The notes below the pieces were generated by a model. It saw only the letters and a list, made by a program, of their open reading frames with translations, did no database searches and was not told the origin of the DNA. This document shows positions 8,192-17,290 of a stretch of DNA of 37,523 nucleotides, piece by piece. The translations under genes and the position numbers were made by a program. Source of the stretch: Promethearchaeota archaeon (GTDB lineage Archaea > Asgardarchaeota > Lokiarchaeia > Sigynarchaeales > SOKP01). The first letter of the stretch is position 1. Each line of letters opens with the position of its first letter. The stretch spans positions 1 to 37,523 of the forward strand of contig JAUWBH010000040.1 of NCBI GenBank assembly GCA_030605085.1, in the 5' to 3' direction.

Positions 8192-8343
8192 TTAAAACAT
8201 ATAGCTAAAGGAATCGGAAAAATTTGTTAATTGTTTTTCTCTTTCTTTTCCTTTATTTTTATTTTTCTCTTTTTTTTTAATGCTTTAATGCTTTATACCC
8301 TTATAAACCATTTTTCTTCACCTTTTATTTAATCAGAGAATTT

Positions 8344-9435
8344 TTAGATTTCTTTAAGGTTTTCTCCAATTAGATCCTTTTTTAGGTCATAACTACAATT
8401 CGGACATTTATTCTCAGCGGTAATATCAATTTTAGTAAAACTGTAGCCTGATCGTCCAAAAATTAGGTGGTCACAGTTTGGGCAGTAAGTATTACTTCCA
8501 ATTTCATGTCTTATATTTCCGATATATGGGAAATAAAGTCCAGATTCTTTTGCGATTTTATATGCCGTGTTTAACGTTTCAAACGATGTCCTTTTTCCAG
8601 AAGGGATCTTAAAATCAGGATGATAAGCAGAAAAATGAGTGGGGGTATTTTTTCCCAAATTCTCCACAATCCAAGAGCACAATTTTTCAATATCTTCTTT
8701 ACTATCGTTAAGATCAGGTATTATTAGGTTAGTTATTTCAACATGAATTCCGTTAGATTTGAATCGCTTAGCTGTGTCTAAGACGGGTTGTACAGTCGGA
8801 ACGCCACATATTTTTTTATAAAAATCGTCGGACATTGCCTTAACGTCGATGTTAGCTGCGTCAATTCCGACTTCTATTAATTCTTTTGAAGCCTCAGGAG
8901 TAGAATAACCGTTTGTAACTAAGATCGTTTTAATATTTTCTTTTTTAAGAAGTCTAGCCGTGTCTAATATCCATTCGTGCCAAATTAATGGTTCATTGTA
9001 AGTATAAGCCAATGTTTTAGCCCCACTTTTTAAAACTTTCTTAACCAATTTTTCAGGAGTCATCTCAACTAATGACATTCTACGATTTTTAAAATCCTCT
9101 AAATCGTAAAATCCGTTTTTCCCATCATCTGTTGGATTAGCTTGACTGATTGACCAATTCTGGCAATTTTGACAGCGGAACGAGCACCCAATTGAAGCAA
9201 TGGAATAAGCCGCTGCACCAGGCCAGAAATTATAGAGGGGTTTTTTTTCAATAGGGTCTAAAGTACCTGATGATATAAGAGAACCATATATTAAAGTAAA
9301 CAATTCACCGTCAAAATTTTTACGAGTTCTACAAATTCCGACCTTTCCTGGCATTATTATGCATTCATTGGCGCACACATGACATTTTACCTTTTGATCA
9401 CCAAGTTTTTCCCATAATCTTGCTTTAACCTTCAA
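8344..9435 (-). CDS. AmmeMemoRadiSam-type radical SAM protein
   Basis: A 363-residue radical SAM enzyme of the PflA-like group (COG1180) found in the AmmeMemoRadiSam gene set. An N-terminal cysteine cluster (KCHVCANEC, then GICRTR) precedes LDPIEKKPLYNFWPG and the iron-sulfur motif CSFRCQNC at residues 84-91. That is a CxxxCxxC that binds the [4Fe-4S] cluster used to cleave S-adenosylmethionine. TLAYTYNEPLIWHEW, VTNGY and ANIDVKAM are strands of the barrel. The last 60 residues add a zinc ribbon (CPNCDH and CPNC). The substrate of this family is not established as far as I know. The usual AMMECR1 and Memo partners are not in this window. It is divergent from the redox protein at 9544, and about 108 bases of very A+T-rich DNA with TATA-like runs separate them. 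Confidence 0.88.
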   Translation of the reverse strand: MKVKARLWEKLGDQKVKCHVCANECIIMPGKVGICRTRKNFDGELFTLIYGSLISSGTLDPIEKKPLYNFWPGAAAYSIASIGCSFRCQNCQNWSISQANPTDDGKNGFYDLEDFKNRRMSLVEMTPEKLVKKVLKSGAKTLAYTYNEPLIWHEWILDTARLLKKENIKTILVTNGYSTPEASKELIEVGIDAANIDVKAMSDDFYKKICGVPTVQPVLDTAKRFKSNGIHVEITNLIIPDLNDSKEDIEKLCSWIVENLGKNTPTHFSAYHPDFKIPSGKRTSFETLNTAYKIAKESGLYFPYIGNIRHEIGSNTYCPNCDHLIFGRSGYSFTKIDITAENKCPNCSYDLKKDLIGENLKEI

Positions 9436-9543
9436 AACTTAATAGCCTTTTTTATGTTTAAGTGTTTGAATTTACTTAATATATAAAAGATAAGCTTTTT
9501 TAAAATTTTTATATATATATTTATATAAATCGAGTATTTATAA

Positions 9544-9999
9544 GTGAACCAGAAAATGAGTGATGTGGAGAAAGCTGTATCTTGCTATATGCAAGGTTAT
9601 CTATGCTCACAAGCGATTCTTACAACATATGGTACAAAATTTGGATTGGATCGTAATACTGCCTTAAAGATCGCCCTACCTTTTGGAGGGGGATTCGCGC
9701 GTATGGGTGAAACTTGTGGTGCTGTGACCGGTGCTCTTATGGTTTTAGGGTTAAAATTTGCCGGTGTAAATGTTAGTCAGGTTAGAGCTAAGGAAAAAAC
9801 TTATGAACTCGTAAGAGAATTTGTTAAAAAATTCAAAAATAGAAATGGGACAATTAAATGTAAAGATCTGATTAAATGCGACATCAGCACTCCTGAAGGA
9901 AGAGATTTGGCAATGAAAAAAGATATTTTTAGAATTATTTGCCCCAAATTTGTACAAGATTCAGCGGAAATTCTCGAGCAGCTATTAAAAGAATTTTGA
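9544..9999 (+). CDS. C_GCAxxG_C_C-type putative redox-active protein
   Basis: A 151-residue cytoplasmic protein with the cysteine layout of the C_GCAxxG_C_C family. Cys14 and Cys21 lie in the first helix (SCYMQGYLCSQAIL), FGGGFARMGETCGAVTGALM carries Cys58 in the core motif, and later cysteines lie in IKCKDLIKCD and IICPKF. Family members are thought to bind a metal cluster or do thiol redox chemistry, but no reaction is firmly known. The start is GTG at 9544; ATG at 9556 is nearly as good. It is divergent from the radical SAM gene and followed 113 bases later by a TPR gene on the same strand. Confidence 0.83.
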   Translation: MNQKMSDVEKAVSCYMQGYLCSQAILTTYGTKFGLDRNTALKIALPFGGGFARMGETCGAVTGALMVLGLKFAGVNVSQVRAKEKTYELVREFVKKFKNRNGTIKCKDLIKCDISTPEGRDLAMKKDIFRIICPKFVQDSAEILEQLLKEF

Positions 10000-10111
10000 T
10001 TGTAAAAAATAACTAAATTGAGGTTTTTCTATTTATATCAGAAAAGAAATTGATCTAACTAAAGAAGAAATTGAGAAGGTATTAGGAGACAAATTAAAAA
10101 ATTTAAAAGAA

Positions 10112-10966
10112 TTGGAAAAATTAGGAAAAGATTCAAAATACATTAAAGAATTAAGCGACACTGCATTTTTGCAATTGGAAATTGAACAATATGTTGAAGC
10201 GGAAAGAAATTTTTTAATTTGTTTAAATTATTTTGAAAAATTACGAGATAGATTAGGTCAAGCTGCAGTTTTAGGTATTCTCGGTACATTATACTTTAAG
10301 AAAGGCGAATATAAAAAATCTACCGAAAATTATCAAAAAACTTGCGAGATCTACAAAGATTTGAATCAGATCGAAGAAGAAATAACTTGTTTAAAGAGAA
10401 TTGGCAACAACTACATTAAATTAAACCAATTGGATGAGGCTTGCGAAACTTTTTTAGATTGTAGTTTCATTTGTTCAGAAAATAACAATATGTACAATTT
10501 ATTAGATTGCCTGGGAAATTTAATTTACATTCACGAAACGCTAGAAAAATGGGATATAGTTTTTGAATTATATAAAAAATCATTAAAAGCATTTAAAGTA
10601 CTGAACGATATGAAAGGGGTAATTGTTTCTTATTTTAATCTGGGGATTTTACAAAAGAAACATGACAAAATAGATAATGCGCTGAAATACTTCAAAAAGG
10701 GAACTAATGTAGCTATTGATTCTAATTTTGCGGAGTTAATAATTAAAGGTTTAAGCTATATAGGGGAAGTGTTATTTTACCAAGGCAAGATTAAAGAGGC
10801 AAAAAACGAATATATTAAAGCGTTGGCCCTTGCTAAAAGCATGGATGCTAATAATGCTATTGTTCAAATAAAAATTTTGTTAAAATCTTTTGGTTTAAGC
10901 GAGGAAGACATTGAAAATGAGTTAATAGAACATAATAGAAGTAGGAAAAAATCTCAATGTCTTTAG
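10112..10966 (+). CDS. TPR-repeat protein
   Basis: A cytoplasmic protein made of tetratricopeptide repeats. Recurrent signatures include AAVLGILGTLYFKKGEYKKS, CLKRIGNNYIKLNQLDEA and AELIIKGLSYIGEVLFYQGK. About six repeats cover residues 10-265, so it should act as a protein-binding scaffold. TTG at 10112 is the first standard start, but the same frame is open upstream from 10022. It holds a further 27 TPR-compatible, charged residues from an ATT at 10031, six bases after a GAGGT motif (10020-10024), so the real start may be that ATT. The C-terminus (SRKKSQCL) lies directly against the tnpB element that follows, so it may have been trimmed by that insertion. Confidence 0.75.
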   Translation: MEKLGKDSKYIKELSDTAFLQLEIEQYVEAERNFLICLNYFEKLRDRLGQAAVLGILGTLYFKKGEYKKSTENYQKTCEIYKDLNQIEEEITCLKRIGNNYIKLNQLDEACETFLDCSFICSENNNMYNLLDCLGNLIYIHETLEKWDIVFELYKKSLKAFKVLNDMKGVIVSYFNLGILQKKHDKIDNALKYFKKGTNVAIDSNFAELIIKGLSYIGEVLFYQGKIKEAKNEYIKALALAKSMDANNAIVQIKILLKSFGLSEEDIENELIEHNRSRKKSQCL

Positions 10967-11018
10967 GACACAGCTTTTTCAACCGCAAACCTGTAGGCTA
11001 TTGGTCGCATTTTTTTTG
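10967..11018 (-). other. 3' flank of tnpB, probable right end of the IS605-type element
   Basis: Fifty-two bases between the TPR stop and the tnpB stop. Base composition is richer in G+C here (for example GGTTTGCGG on the minus strand) and falls sharply past it. TnpB elements carry the end of their omega RNA in this place. I could not find one convincing stem, so the element end is not fixed. Confidence 0.35.
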
Positions 11019-12956
11019 TTAAACTACTACTCCAATTGGAGATAATAACATATCTTTTTGACTAACTCTTCTGAAGGCGTTTGGTAAAGCTTTCCTACCG
11101 ATATTAAACGCACCGTTCACATCTGAATGAATATACTTCCCAGAACGCGTCTTGTACAGACCTCTCGCTTGATAACTCTTAGTTCGACCCTTCATTGTAG
11201 GGGCTCGTATGCCATCATATCGAACTTTCTTTTGGATAGGTTCGTTATCAAGTGCGGAACATTTGGAAGTGTAACCTTCGTCCCCTTTAATAAACTTAAT
11301 ACCGACTAATTGTGCTTTATATTTAATTTTGTCTAAAAGATTTCTGTGGGGTACGAATACGAAGGTTTGATTCGTGACTCTACCCAAATTAACTTTTTGC
11401 TTCCATTCCTCGTTATACCCAACAACTATGGTTCCAATGTTATTCTTTATACAATAATCGATGAGGTAACGAGATGCTTTGTGAAGTTGGTCTTGAACGC
11501 GGTAATACCGCCTCGCTCTAACTCGATCAATTTCTAATTTTATCCGTTGGCTTTGAGCATTGCTCCTCGATTTCGCCAACTGCGACTGCAACTTTGCGAC
11601 TTCTCTGTTCATTACCCAGTTTGCGTGGTTAACCTTACTGCCTCTAATAAGAATCGGATTCGTGCCAATATTGGTCGCAATTGCCATAAGAACTTTCTGA
11701 CCTATGTCAACGGTAGCGACTCTATTCTTGTCCAATTTTAAGTCTTTAAAAGGTAATTGAGAAATCACCTCAATAATGTAATGAGATCTCCTTGGAACAA
11801 TTCGAACCTCTTTTAAATTTGAGAGAGGGTAAATCTTTTGACCGCTGTTTTTTATTTTCAAAGATGGTTTTATAGGCAAATTAGGAATGTCAATGCGGAT
11901 TTCAACAGGTTTAGAAATATTAGCGTTCTTCGGAAACAAAAGTTCTGCTGTTGTTTTCGATTTCTTGAGTCGTGTGGTCTTTAAAAAACGATCCTTTTGA
12001 TATGGATTATGAAATAGTTGACTAGGAAATATCGCTACAAACTCGTAATTTCTTCCTCTTTTTTTGCCTTTTCGAAATGCTGGAATACTTGGAATCCCTT
12101 GATACTTTTCTGGATCTTTAAAATAATCTTCCTTATTTCTAAAGTAGATCAACCAATTAGTTTCGAGAATTTTGAGAGTTCGCTGAGCAACTTGTGCGGG
12201 TAAACTTTTGTATTGGTCGGTAAATTTCACCATAGAATATAACTCATTGTAGAACATTAAAACACCAATCTTATAATAATCGCCTTTACCTGAAGGCTGA
12301 TGATATTTTTCTATTGCTCTATGTTGTATTTCTTTAAACTCTCTCACGAGAGCCGCCATTGAGGAGAATTTCTTTTTTGCGTGTTCTTTAAATAACTCGA
12401 TCTTTTTCCCTTTTAACCATTTCAAGTTGTCAGGTTTTAATAAAAAGAAATACCGCATTCGCACCAGCCAATTTGCAAAATTGTATAGCCGATTAGAAAG
12501 ATAGCAAATTCTCGAAAGCTCTTTTGAATAGGGAACCCGAATACGCTGAATAGAAGCAGTTCCATCCCAGATCTCTTTGTCGTTTTTGCTTACAATTTTG
12601 GAGGGAAAAGAACTCCGCTGAGGTCTTATGAGATGTATTTTAAAAGAAGGATCACCAGTAAAACCCGCTGATTGACAATAGACATCTGAGTTCGAGCCAA
12701 AACACCGAAAATTCTCGATAGTATCGGCAAAACTATCAATAAAAAAGTTATTTGTACTTAGTCCCAACTCTTCATTTAAGGGGGCAAAAAATGACAGAAT
12801 ATCCTTCTTGAATTTAAGATCAATACCAGAAACAGTAAAAAAACCCTTTTTTAGCAGATTTTTAGAATTGGAAATCTCTGAACGCTCAGAAAAAGGTCTT
12901 TTAAAACCTTCTATACAGTACTTCTTACCAGAACAATACACATCTTTTTTAGTCAT
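11019..12956 (-). CDS. tnpB: TnpB (IS200/IS605 OrfB type), long N-terminal extension
   Basis: A 645-residue TnpB, the RNA-guided nuclease of IS200/IS605-type elements. The catalytic core includes RuvC-I ATVDIGQK (Asp417), IVVGYNEEWKQKVNLGRVTNQ (513-532), DEGYTSKCS (560-567), and RuvC-III HSDVNGAFNIGRKAL (Asp612). In this TnpB subgroup the usual RuvC-II Glu position is not acidic and a Glu next to the YTSKCS motif is thought to take over; Glu560 would be it here. There is no second CxxC, so the zinc ribbon is degenerate, as in its relatives. The family-like part starts only near residue 135 (IQRIRVPYSKELSRICYLSN), so about 130 residues at the N-terminus are unusual. No tnpA accompanies it, so mobility would need another element. 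The 3' flank (10967-11018) should hold its omega RNA end. Confidence 0.88.
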   Translation of the reverse strand: MTKKDVYCSGKKYCIEGFKRPFSERSEISNSKNLLKKGFFTVSGIDLKFKKDILSFFAPLNEELGLSTNNFFIDSFADTIENFRCFGSNSDVYCQSAGFTGDPSFKIHLIRPQRSSFPSKIVSKNDKEIWDGTASIQRIRVPYSKELSRICYLSNRLYNFANWLVRMRYFFLLKPDNLKWLKGKKIELFKEHAKKKFSSMAALVREFKEIQHRAIEKYHQPSGKGDYYKIGVLMFYNELYSMVKFTDQYKSLPAQVAQRTLKILETNWLIYFRNKEDYFKDPEKYQGIPSIPAFRKGKKRGRNYEFVAIFPSQLFHNPYQKDRFLKTTRLKKSKTTAELLFPKNANISKPVEIRIDIPNLPIKPSLKIKNSGQKIYPLSNLKEVRIVPRRSHYIIEVISQLPFKDLKLDKNRVATVDIGQKVLMAIATNIGTNPILIRGSKVNHANWVMNREVAKLQSQLAKSRSNAQSQRIKLEIDRVRARRYYRVQDQLHKASRYLIDYCIKNNIGTIVVGYNEEWKQKVNLGRVTNQTFVFVPHRNLLDKIKYKAQLVGIKFIKGDEGYTSKCSALDNEPIQKKVRYDGIRAPTMKGRTKSYQARGLYKTRSGKYIHSDVNGAFNIGRKALPNAFRRVSQKDMLLSPIGVVV

Positions 12957-13110
12957 AAAAGTCTGACCAAATTACTAAAAACAACAATTTAAAGTAAATT
13001 TATAGTAACTTATCTTTTTTTACTTATAATTCGTTCTTTGTATGAACTCAAACTAAAGAAACTTGTACTATATTATTTTCTTGTGCTTATAAACATTTAT
13101 TTTAATTTTG

Positions 13111-13278
13111 ATTTAAACTCAAATATTATTTCTGTGATTTTTTGAACATACGAATTGTTAATTTTTATCTTTTTTATAGGAGAGGGTTAGATAATGATTA
13201 ATATAATACCTTTTTCTTAGTCTATTAATAATTACTAAAGATGAATTAGAATCTTTAATAAGGTTATTTAGTGTTAAT
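13111..13278 (+). repeat. long direct repeat, copy A (168 bp)
   Basis: Nearly identical to 27664-27839 in the same orientation. Reading both by eye, there are three substitutions in the shared bases, and copy A lacks an 8-base block (CATTATCC) present in copy B. Both contain TTTTTTATAGGAGAGGG, then an ATG, then a T-rich stretch. The missing block removes one arm of a hairpin and puts a stop codon after eight codons of the small frame that is open in copy B. The two copies bracket about 14.4 kb of defence-like genes. Confidence 0.9.
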
Positions 13279-13303
13279 TTTACTGGATTTAATTTAAGCT
13301 GAT

Positions 13304-13435
13304 ATGTGGAAAACTATCCTTACTATTCTTTATTATCTAACTTTAATAATTGATTTAAAAGAAATAGATTTAGAAAATTGGTCAAAAAAATTAATTCTAT
13401 TAAAATTAAATAATCTTAAGAAAATAAATATATGA
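13304..13435 (+). CDS. small hypothetical ORF, 43 aa
   Basis: Short ATG-started frame directly downstream of repeat copy A. The product has a hydrophobic, leucine- and isoleucine-rich N-terminal half (WKTILTILYYLTLIIDL) and a Lys/Leu/Asn-rich tail resembling one leucine-rich repeat (LILLKLNNLKKINI). No ribosome-binding site is obvious. It may be the remnant of a longer gene cut by the repeat. The rest of the gap 12957-13453 holds the 168-bp repeat and A+T-rich upstream DNA of tnpB, and nothing else was seen. Confidence 0.25.
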   Translation: MWKTILTILYYLTLIIDLKEIDLENWSKKLILLKLNNLKKINI

Positions 13436-13453
13436 ATTGAGAGAGAGTGAAAA

Positions 13454-13912
13454 ATGAAGTTTATATGCATTAAATATTCAGGTTTAAAATTTAACTATCC
13501 TTTTGAGACTAAAAACTTTATTTTTATTCTGGATGAGAAAATGGTAAATGTGGATTTAAGAGAAATAAAAATTGAGGACTTTTTTTCGTGTAAATATGAT
13601 AAATCAGCACATTTTTATGTTCTCGCTAAGGAATCGATGTCCAGTTTACCTTCACTCGATGACCTCTCTGATGAACTATTGCATAACTTTAAGTTCTTGA
13701 AAGCAATCATTGGTCTTTTATTTTCAAATCGAATTATAAAGAAATACATAATCTTTTTAGAAAAGAAAAAAGGAAAATACGAAATCTTAAGAATCTTCAA
13801 AAATCTTTCAAATGAGAAGTATGAAATGAACCCAACATTAATATTTAATAATTACATAATCACTGAAAGATTAAAAAATATAATTAATAGAATTCATAGA
13901 TTAAATTATTAG
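13454..13912 (+). CDS. hypothetical protein, 152 aa
   Basis: Starts at ATG 13454 after a purine-rich GAGAGAG tract. The product is basic and rich in Lys, Ile and Asn, with a beta-like first third (FICIKYSGLKFNYPFETKNFIFIL) and helices afterwards (DLSDELLHNFKFLKAIIGLLF). I do not recognise a family. It is the first of four co-directional genes (to 17022) leading into the HNH nuclease, so it could be an accessory or remnant of that system. The following small frame begins within about 55 bases. Confidence 0.6.
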   Translation: MKFICIKYSGLKFNYPFETKNFIFILDEKMVNVDLREIKIEDFFSCKYDKSAHFYVLAKESMSSLPSLDDLSDELLHNFKFLKAIIGLLFSNRIIKKYIIFLEKKKGKYEILRIFKNLSNEKYEMNPTLIFNNYIITERLKNIINRIHRLNY

Positions 13913-13965
13913 AAAGTGGAGAGATTTGCCATTATTTTGAAATACGATTTGATTTCTTAAATGAA

Positions 13966-14133
13966 ATGAATGTCTATAAATTTACAATTAATAAAAAAGA
14001 TAGTGGTGATAAATACAGTTCAATAAGATGGTTTGAAGATGGATCAAATCCACAGGATCATAGACACAAAGTTCATAATTTGGAAGAATTTATTGAACAT
14101 TATGGGAACAATTTTAGTAATTTTCTAAATTAA
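13966..14133 (+). CDS. small hypothetical protein, 55 aa
   Basis: ATG at 13966, stop TAA at 14131-14133. The frame is open further upstream to 13900 without a standard start, and the extra residues (ICHYFEIRFDFLNE) look protein-like, so the true start may be earlier or the gene may be the C-terminal remnant of a larger one. The product includes YKFTINKKDSGDKYSSIRWF and a His-rich DHRHKVH before a helical, acidic tail (LEEFIEHYGNNFSNFL). Many small proteins that pair with toxins or nucleases have such a strand-strand-helix shape, but no specific family is claimed. It ends 83 bases before the HNH gene. Confidence 0.5.
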   Translation: MNVYKFTINKKDSGDKYSSIRWFEDGSNPQDHRHKVHNLEEFIEHYGNNFSNFLN

Positions 14134-14216
14134 TCATAACTGCTTTAATTAAATGCTTTTTAAAATTATTTCTTTTAAAAATAAATTTAAATCAAATGAA
14201 ACAAAACTGATAAATA

Positions 14217-16538
14217 ATGTCAAAACAGATTATTCCTCTTTATCTAAAAAAAGCAATTTGGTTTGCTTATAATAAGAAAAGTGGTTATGAGGGAGTTCCA
14301 ATAACATTTCTGGAAATGGAAATTGATCATATAATTCCAGAAAGAGTATTAATAAATCCAAAAGAGCCAAATGAATTTGCAAAGTGGAAAGAGAAATTCA
14401 ATTTAGAAGATGATTTTCATATTCAAGGTATCGAAAATCTCTGTCCCTCTACAAGAGAATTTAATAAAATGAAAAGCGATAAGGGATTATATGACAAAGA
14501 TGATGCATATAAAGGATTTATTGTAAGAGCTTTAATAAAAGCAAAGCAATTGAAACCTAAGATAGAAAAATTAAGGGATGAATCTAAAAAACAATTGGAT
14601 GGGAGAAAAACAAGAAAGATTATTAATATTTTAAATGCTGTTAAAAATGGAGATATCAATATTAAAACATTAATTTTAGAGGGTTTGAAAATTAATTATG
14701 ATGAATTAAAGGATATTGAAGATTTAGAAAAATACAATGATATTTTTGACAAATATAAATCAGTTGGTATAAGATTTTATAATTTTGGAGAATCCTTTGA
14801 GATTAAAAGCGCAGTTAGATATTCTCATTCTTATAAAATAGAAGATATCGAATTCTGGATTAATTTGCTTGATGAATTTTTATCAAAAGTAAAAGATAAT
14901 AAAATAAAAAATAATCTATTCTATGAGAAAGCATATGCAATGTTAAAAGCTAATAAAAGCTGGAAACCTATTGAAATTGAATTGTTAGAATATTTTAAAT
15001 CAATGAAAAAGGAAAATAACTTGGAAACATTAAATCAATCCTCTATATTATTCGGTATCTTTTATGGAGAATTTCAAAGAGAGAGAATTAATTCTAGTAT
15101 TGAAACTGTTTTTGAGATAAGAGAATATTTGCTAAATAATTTATCTGAAAAGATAGAGAATTCTCAAACAGAAATGAGAATTGCTAATTTGGAATATTCT
15201 AAATTTATAGTTGAATCAGGATACACTCCTGAAGAATATAAATTAATCTTGAGTAATGATGAGAATCTGGATGAATTATGGGTAAATAGATATTTTAAAG
15301 GTTTAAAGCGATTATTGGGGATTCTTGAAAATGTTAAATTTTTTGACTTTAATGAATTCTTTAATACTTTCAAAAAATTTTCAGAAATAGTCCCAATTAT
15401 TAGAGAACATAAAGAATTTGACGATATTTTTAGTAAAATTTCAAATCTTAAGAGTAAATATGAAGGAAATAATTCTACTATTACGGATCTGATGAGAAGA
15501 GGGATTGAATTATACGATGATGAAAAATATTTTCAAGCAATTAAACGATTTAATAAAATTAAGAATTTAAGCTTTAATCCAGATAAATTATACACTTGTA
15601 TTTTTTCAATTTACTATTTAGGTGAATGTTATAATAAATTGGGGTTCCATTATGCATCCAAATATTATTTTATGGTTGTATTTCATTTAGCTAATGAAAT
15701 GGATGTAGAATATAACACAAAACAGCTTACCTATAATTGTGGAACAGATAGAATAGCTATGATTGATTATAATTTAAATAATGATATTGAAGCAATCTAT
15801 TTTACTTCTATATCCATAATTCTAAGAGAGTTTTTTTCTTTAGAAGGTTATGAGTTATCAATGGATAAAAATAAAAATGCTTATATTTTAATTAAAAATG
15901 CTTTGAACTCTTTTTCCTATTCTATGCAAAAATCTGAAAGATTAAAAGAAATAATTAAAGAATTTTATCAATCCCTTGATTTATTAGATTTTATAGAGGA
16001 AGGGATTGAAAGATTGAAATTCAGTTATAGTCAAGAAAAGATTAAAAAAATTGATGAAAAAACTGGGGGTTTTTTCAAGGATGCTGAAAAATTGAGAAAA
16101 TATAGTTGGCTTCAATTAGATATAAATTGGACAGTTAAATGGGATAATATTTTTATTGACACTTCCTTATCAGAAGAATTTATTGCATATTTACAAATCT
16201 ATTTATCTACCCTAAAAGATATTGATATAATCTCTCCTACTGATATAGAGCTTAGAGTAATTCCATCGAGTAAGCTTGATCTCCAAAAAATAAACGGAAA
16301 TTTTGAAATTCAAATTCCGAATGAGAAAGATTCAGACTACTTTCATCGTCTTTTTGCAATAATTTTTACTATTATTATGGATAAAATGATAATATCAAGG
16401 GATCAGGTTATGAAAGAAGTCAAACCTTTATTTGAAGTAGGATATTTCTCAAATTTTTATAATGAAATATATAAATCTTTAGTTCCTTCTGACTTATTTT
16501 ATTTTTATAATTTAATTAATAGTGATAGCAATGAGTAA
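14217..16538 (+). CDS. HNH nuclease fused to a helical/TPR-like region
   Basis: A 773-residue protein with an HNH-type nuclease at residues of about 8-85. EIDHIIPERVL gives the first metal-binding pair, and IENLCPSTREFNKMKSDKG has the asparagines and Lys typical of the end of the fold. The remaining 690 residues are helical. Near residue 420-520 they include TPR-like pairs (AIKRFNKIKNLSF, YYLGECYNKLGFHYASKYYF). Such a nuclease-plus-sensor architecture is common among antiphage effectors, which is an inference here. ATG 14217 lies about 30 bases after a TATA-like ATAAATTTAAAT (14181-14192), so the message may be nearly leaderless. The last codons overlap the next gene by eight bases (ATGAGTAA), which suggests translational coupling. 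A+T content is extreme, as in the rest of the island. Confidence 0.78.
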   Translation: MSKQIIPLYLKKAIWFAYNKKSGYEGVPITFLEMEIDHIIPERVLINPKEPNEFAKWKEKFNLEDDFHIQGIENLCPSTREFNKMKSDKGLYDKDDAYKGFIVRALIKAKQLKPKIEKLRDESKKQLDGRKTRKIINILNAVKNGDINIKTLILEGLKINYDELKDIEDLEKYNDIFDKYKSVGIRFYNFGESFEIKSAVRYSHSYKIEDIEFWINLLDEFLSKVKDNKIKNNLFYEKAYAMLKANKSWKPIEIELLEYFKSMKKENNLETLNQSSILFGIFYGEFQRERINSSIETVFEIREYLLNNLSEKIENSQTEMRIANLEYSKFIVESGYTPEEYKLILSNDENLDELWVNRYFKGLKRLLGILENVKFFDFNEFFNTFKKFSEIVPIIREHKEFDDIFSKISNLKSKYEGNNSTITDLMRRGIELYDDEKYFQAIKRFNKIKNLSFNPDKLYTCIFSIYYLGECYNKLGFHYASKYYFMVVFHLANEMDVEYNTKQLTYNCGTDRIAMIDYNLNNDIEAIYFTSISIILREFFSLEGYELSMDKNKNAYILIKNALNSFSYSMQKSERLKEIIKEFYQSLDLLDFIEEGIERLKFSYSQEKIKKIDEKTGGFFKDAEKLRKYSWLQLDINWTVKWDNIFIDTSLSEEFIAYLQIYLSTLKDIDIISPTDIELRVIPSSKLDLQKINGNFEIQIPNEKDSDYFHRLFAIIFTIIMDKMIISRDQVMKEVKPLFEVGYFSNFYNEIYKSLVPSDLFYFYNLINSDSNE

Positions 16539-17022
16539 GTTGAGTAAATTTTATAATAAAAAAATATCAGAAAAAATGATAAAAAACCGTTACAAAAATT
16601 CTATTCCTCCAATTCGATTGACTCTTAAGAGAATTGTCCCAACAGAAGAATTCCAACAACTTAAGAAAAGTTTTAGGTTATCTGGATGGAAGGATTGGCA
16701 TATATTACTAGCATTTTTTAATTTAGTTTTGAATTATAGAATGCGAGAATTGGGAATTTTAAACAATATTAATGAAATGGTTGAGTTTACCGAAAACTTT
16801 TTGTATCAAGAAGAAAGAGAAGGAAGCATTCAAGTTCCCTTAAGTGAATTCACAGAACATAATATGACTAAATCTTTAGAACAAAGTATGTCTGCAACCT
16901 TAGGAACATATGGTTTTTCATTAGAAGGTAAATCATTAGAAATTGAAGAGATAAAGAGATTCTTATCAGAGAAATTTAATTATTGGAAAGATGATGTTGA
17001 ACATGAAAATATTTTTGATTAA
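16531..17022 (+). CDS. hypothetical partner protein of the HNH gene, 163 aa
   Basis: ATG 16531 sits inside the stop of the HNH gene (shared ATGAGTAA); GTG 16522 is an alternative. The product is basic at the N-terminus (KLSKFYNKKISEKMIKNRYK), has a hydrophobic middle containing WKDWHILLAFFNLVLNYRMR, and is acidic at the end (YWKDDVEHENIFD). I recognise no family. Tight coupling to the nuclease implies that the two proteins act together, for example as regulator, partner subunit or immunity factor. Confidence 0.68.
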   Translation: MSKLSKFYNKKISEKMIKNRYKNSIPPIRLTLKRIVPTEEFQQLKKSFRLSGWKDWHILLAFFNLVLNYRMRELGILNNINEMVEFTENFLYQEEREGSIQVPLSEFTEHNMTKSLEQSMSATLGTYGFSLEGKSLEIEEIKRFLSEKFNYWKDDVEHENIFD

Positions 17023-17152
17023 AAATACAATTATAATCCAAATATTAAGTATATAGTTTTTAGTAAGGTGATATCTGTGTATTATCATGGAAATTAGAAA
17101 TTTGTAATGATTTTGATTTATATATAGACTTTCTTTCTGCTTTTTTGGGAAA

Positions 17153-17290
17153 ATGGCGAGTAGTAAAAAATCTGCCATAGAAAATAAGGAGTTAGAAGTG
17201 AAGATTATCCAGAAAATAGAAAGCTACATGGACATGAAGCTCAAACCTTTCTTGGATAAGGTAAAAATAAAAAAGACTACTACGAAATGA
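17153..17290 (+). CDS. small basic hypothetical protein, 45 aa
   Basis: ATG 17153 after TTGGGAAA, stop TGA at 17288-17290. It encodes a Lys-rich helical peptide (KKSAIENKELEVKIIQKIESYM, Lys-rich tail) that could bind nucleic acid or be a coiled-coil fragment. The codons look less A+T-biased than the surroundings. A further 19-codon frame (17322-17381) follows and is too short to support. Nothing else is seen in the gap 17023-17430. Confidence 0.3.
   Translation: MASSKKSAIENKELEVKIIQKIESYMDMKLKPFLDKVKIKKTTTK

Noticed and set aside
8195..8343. Gene between the recombinase remnant and the radical SAM gene
   Set aside because: Only T-rich low-complexity DNA; no frame of useful length.
13116..13240. 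Terminal repeats of one transposon spanning 13.1-27.8 kb
   Set aside because: The repeats are direct, contain no transposase-like ends, and no transposase lies beside either of them; recombination or duplication is simpler.
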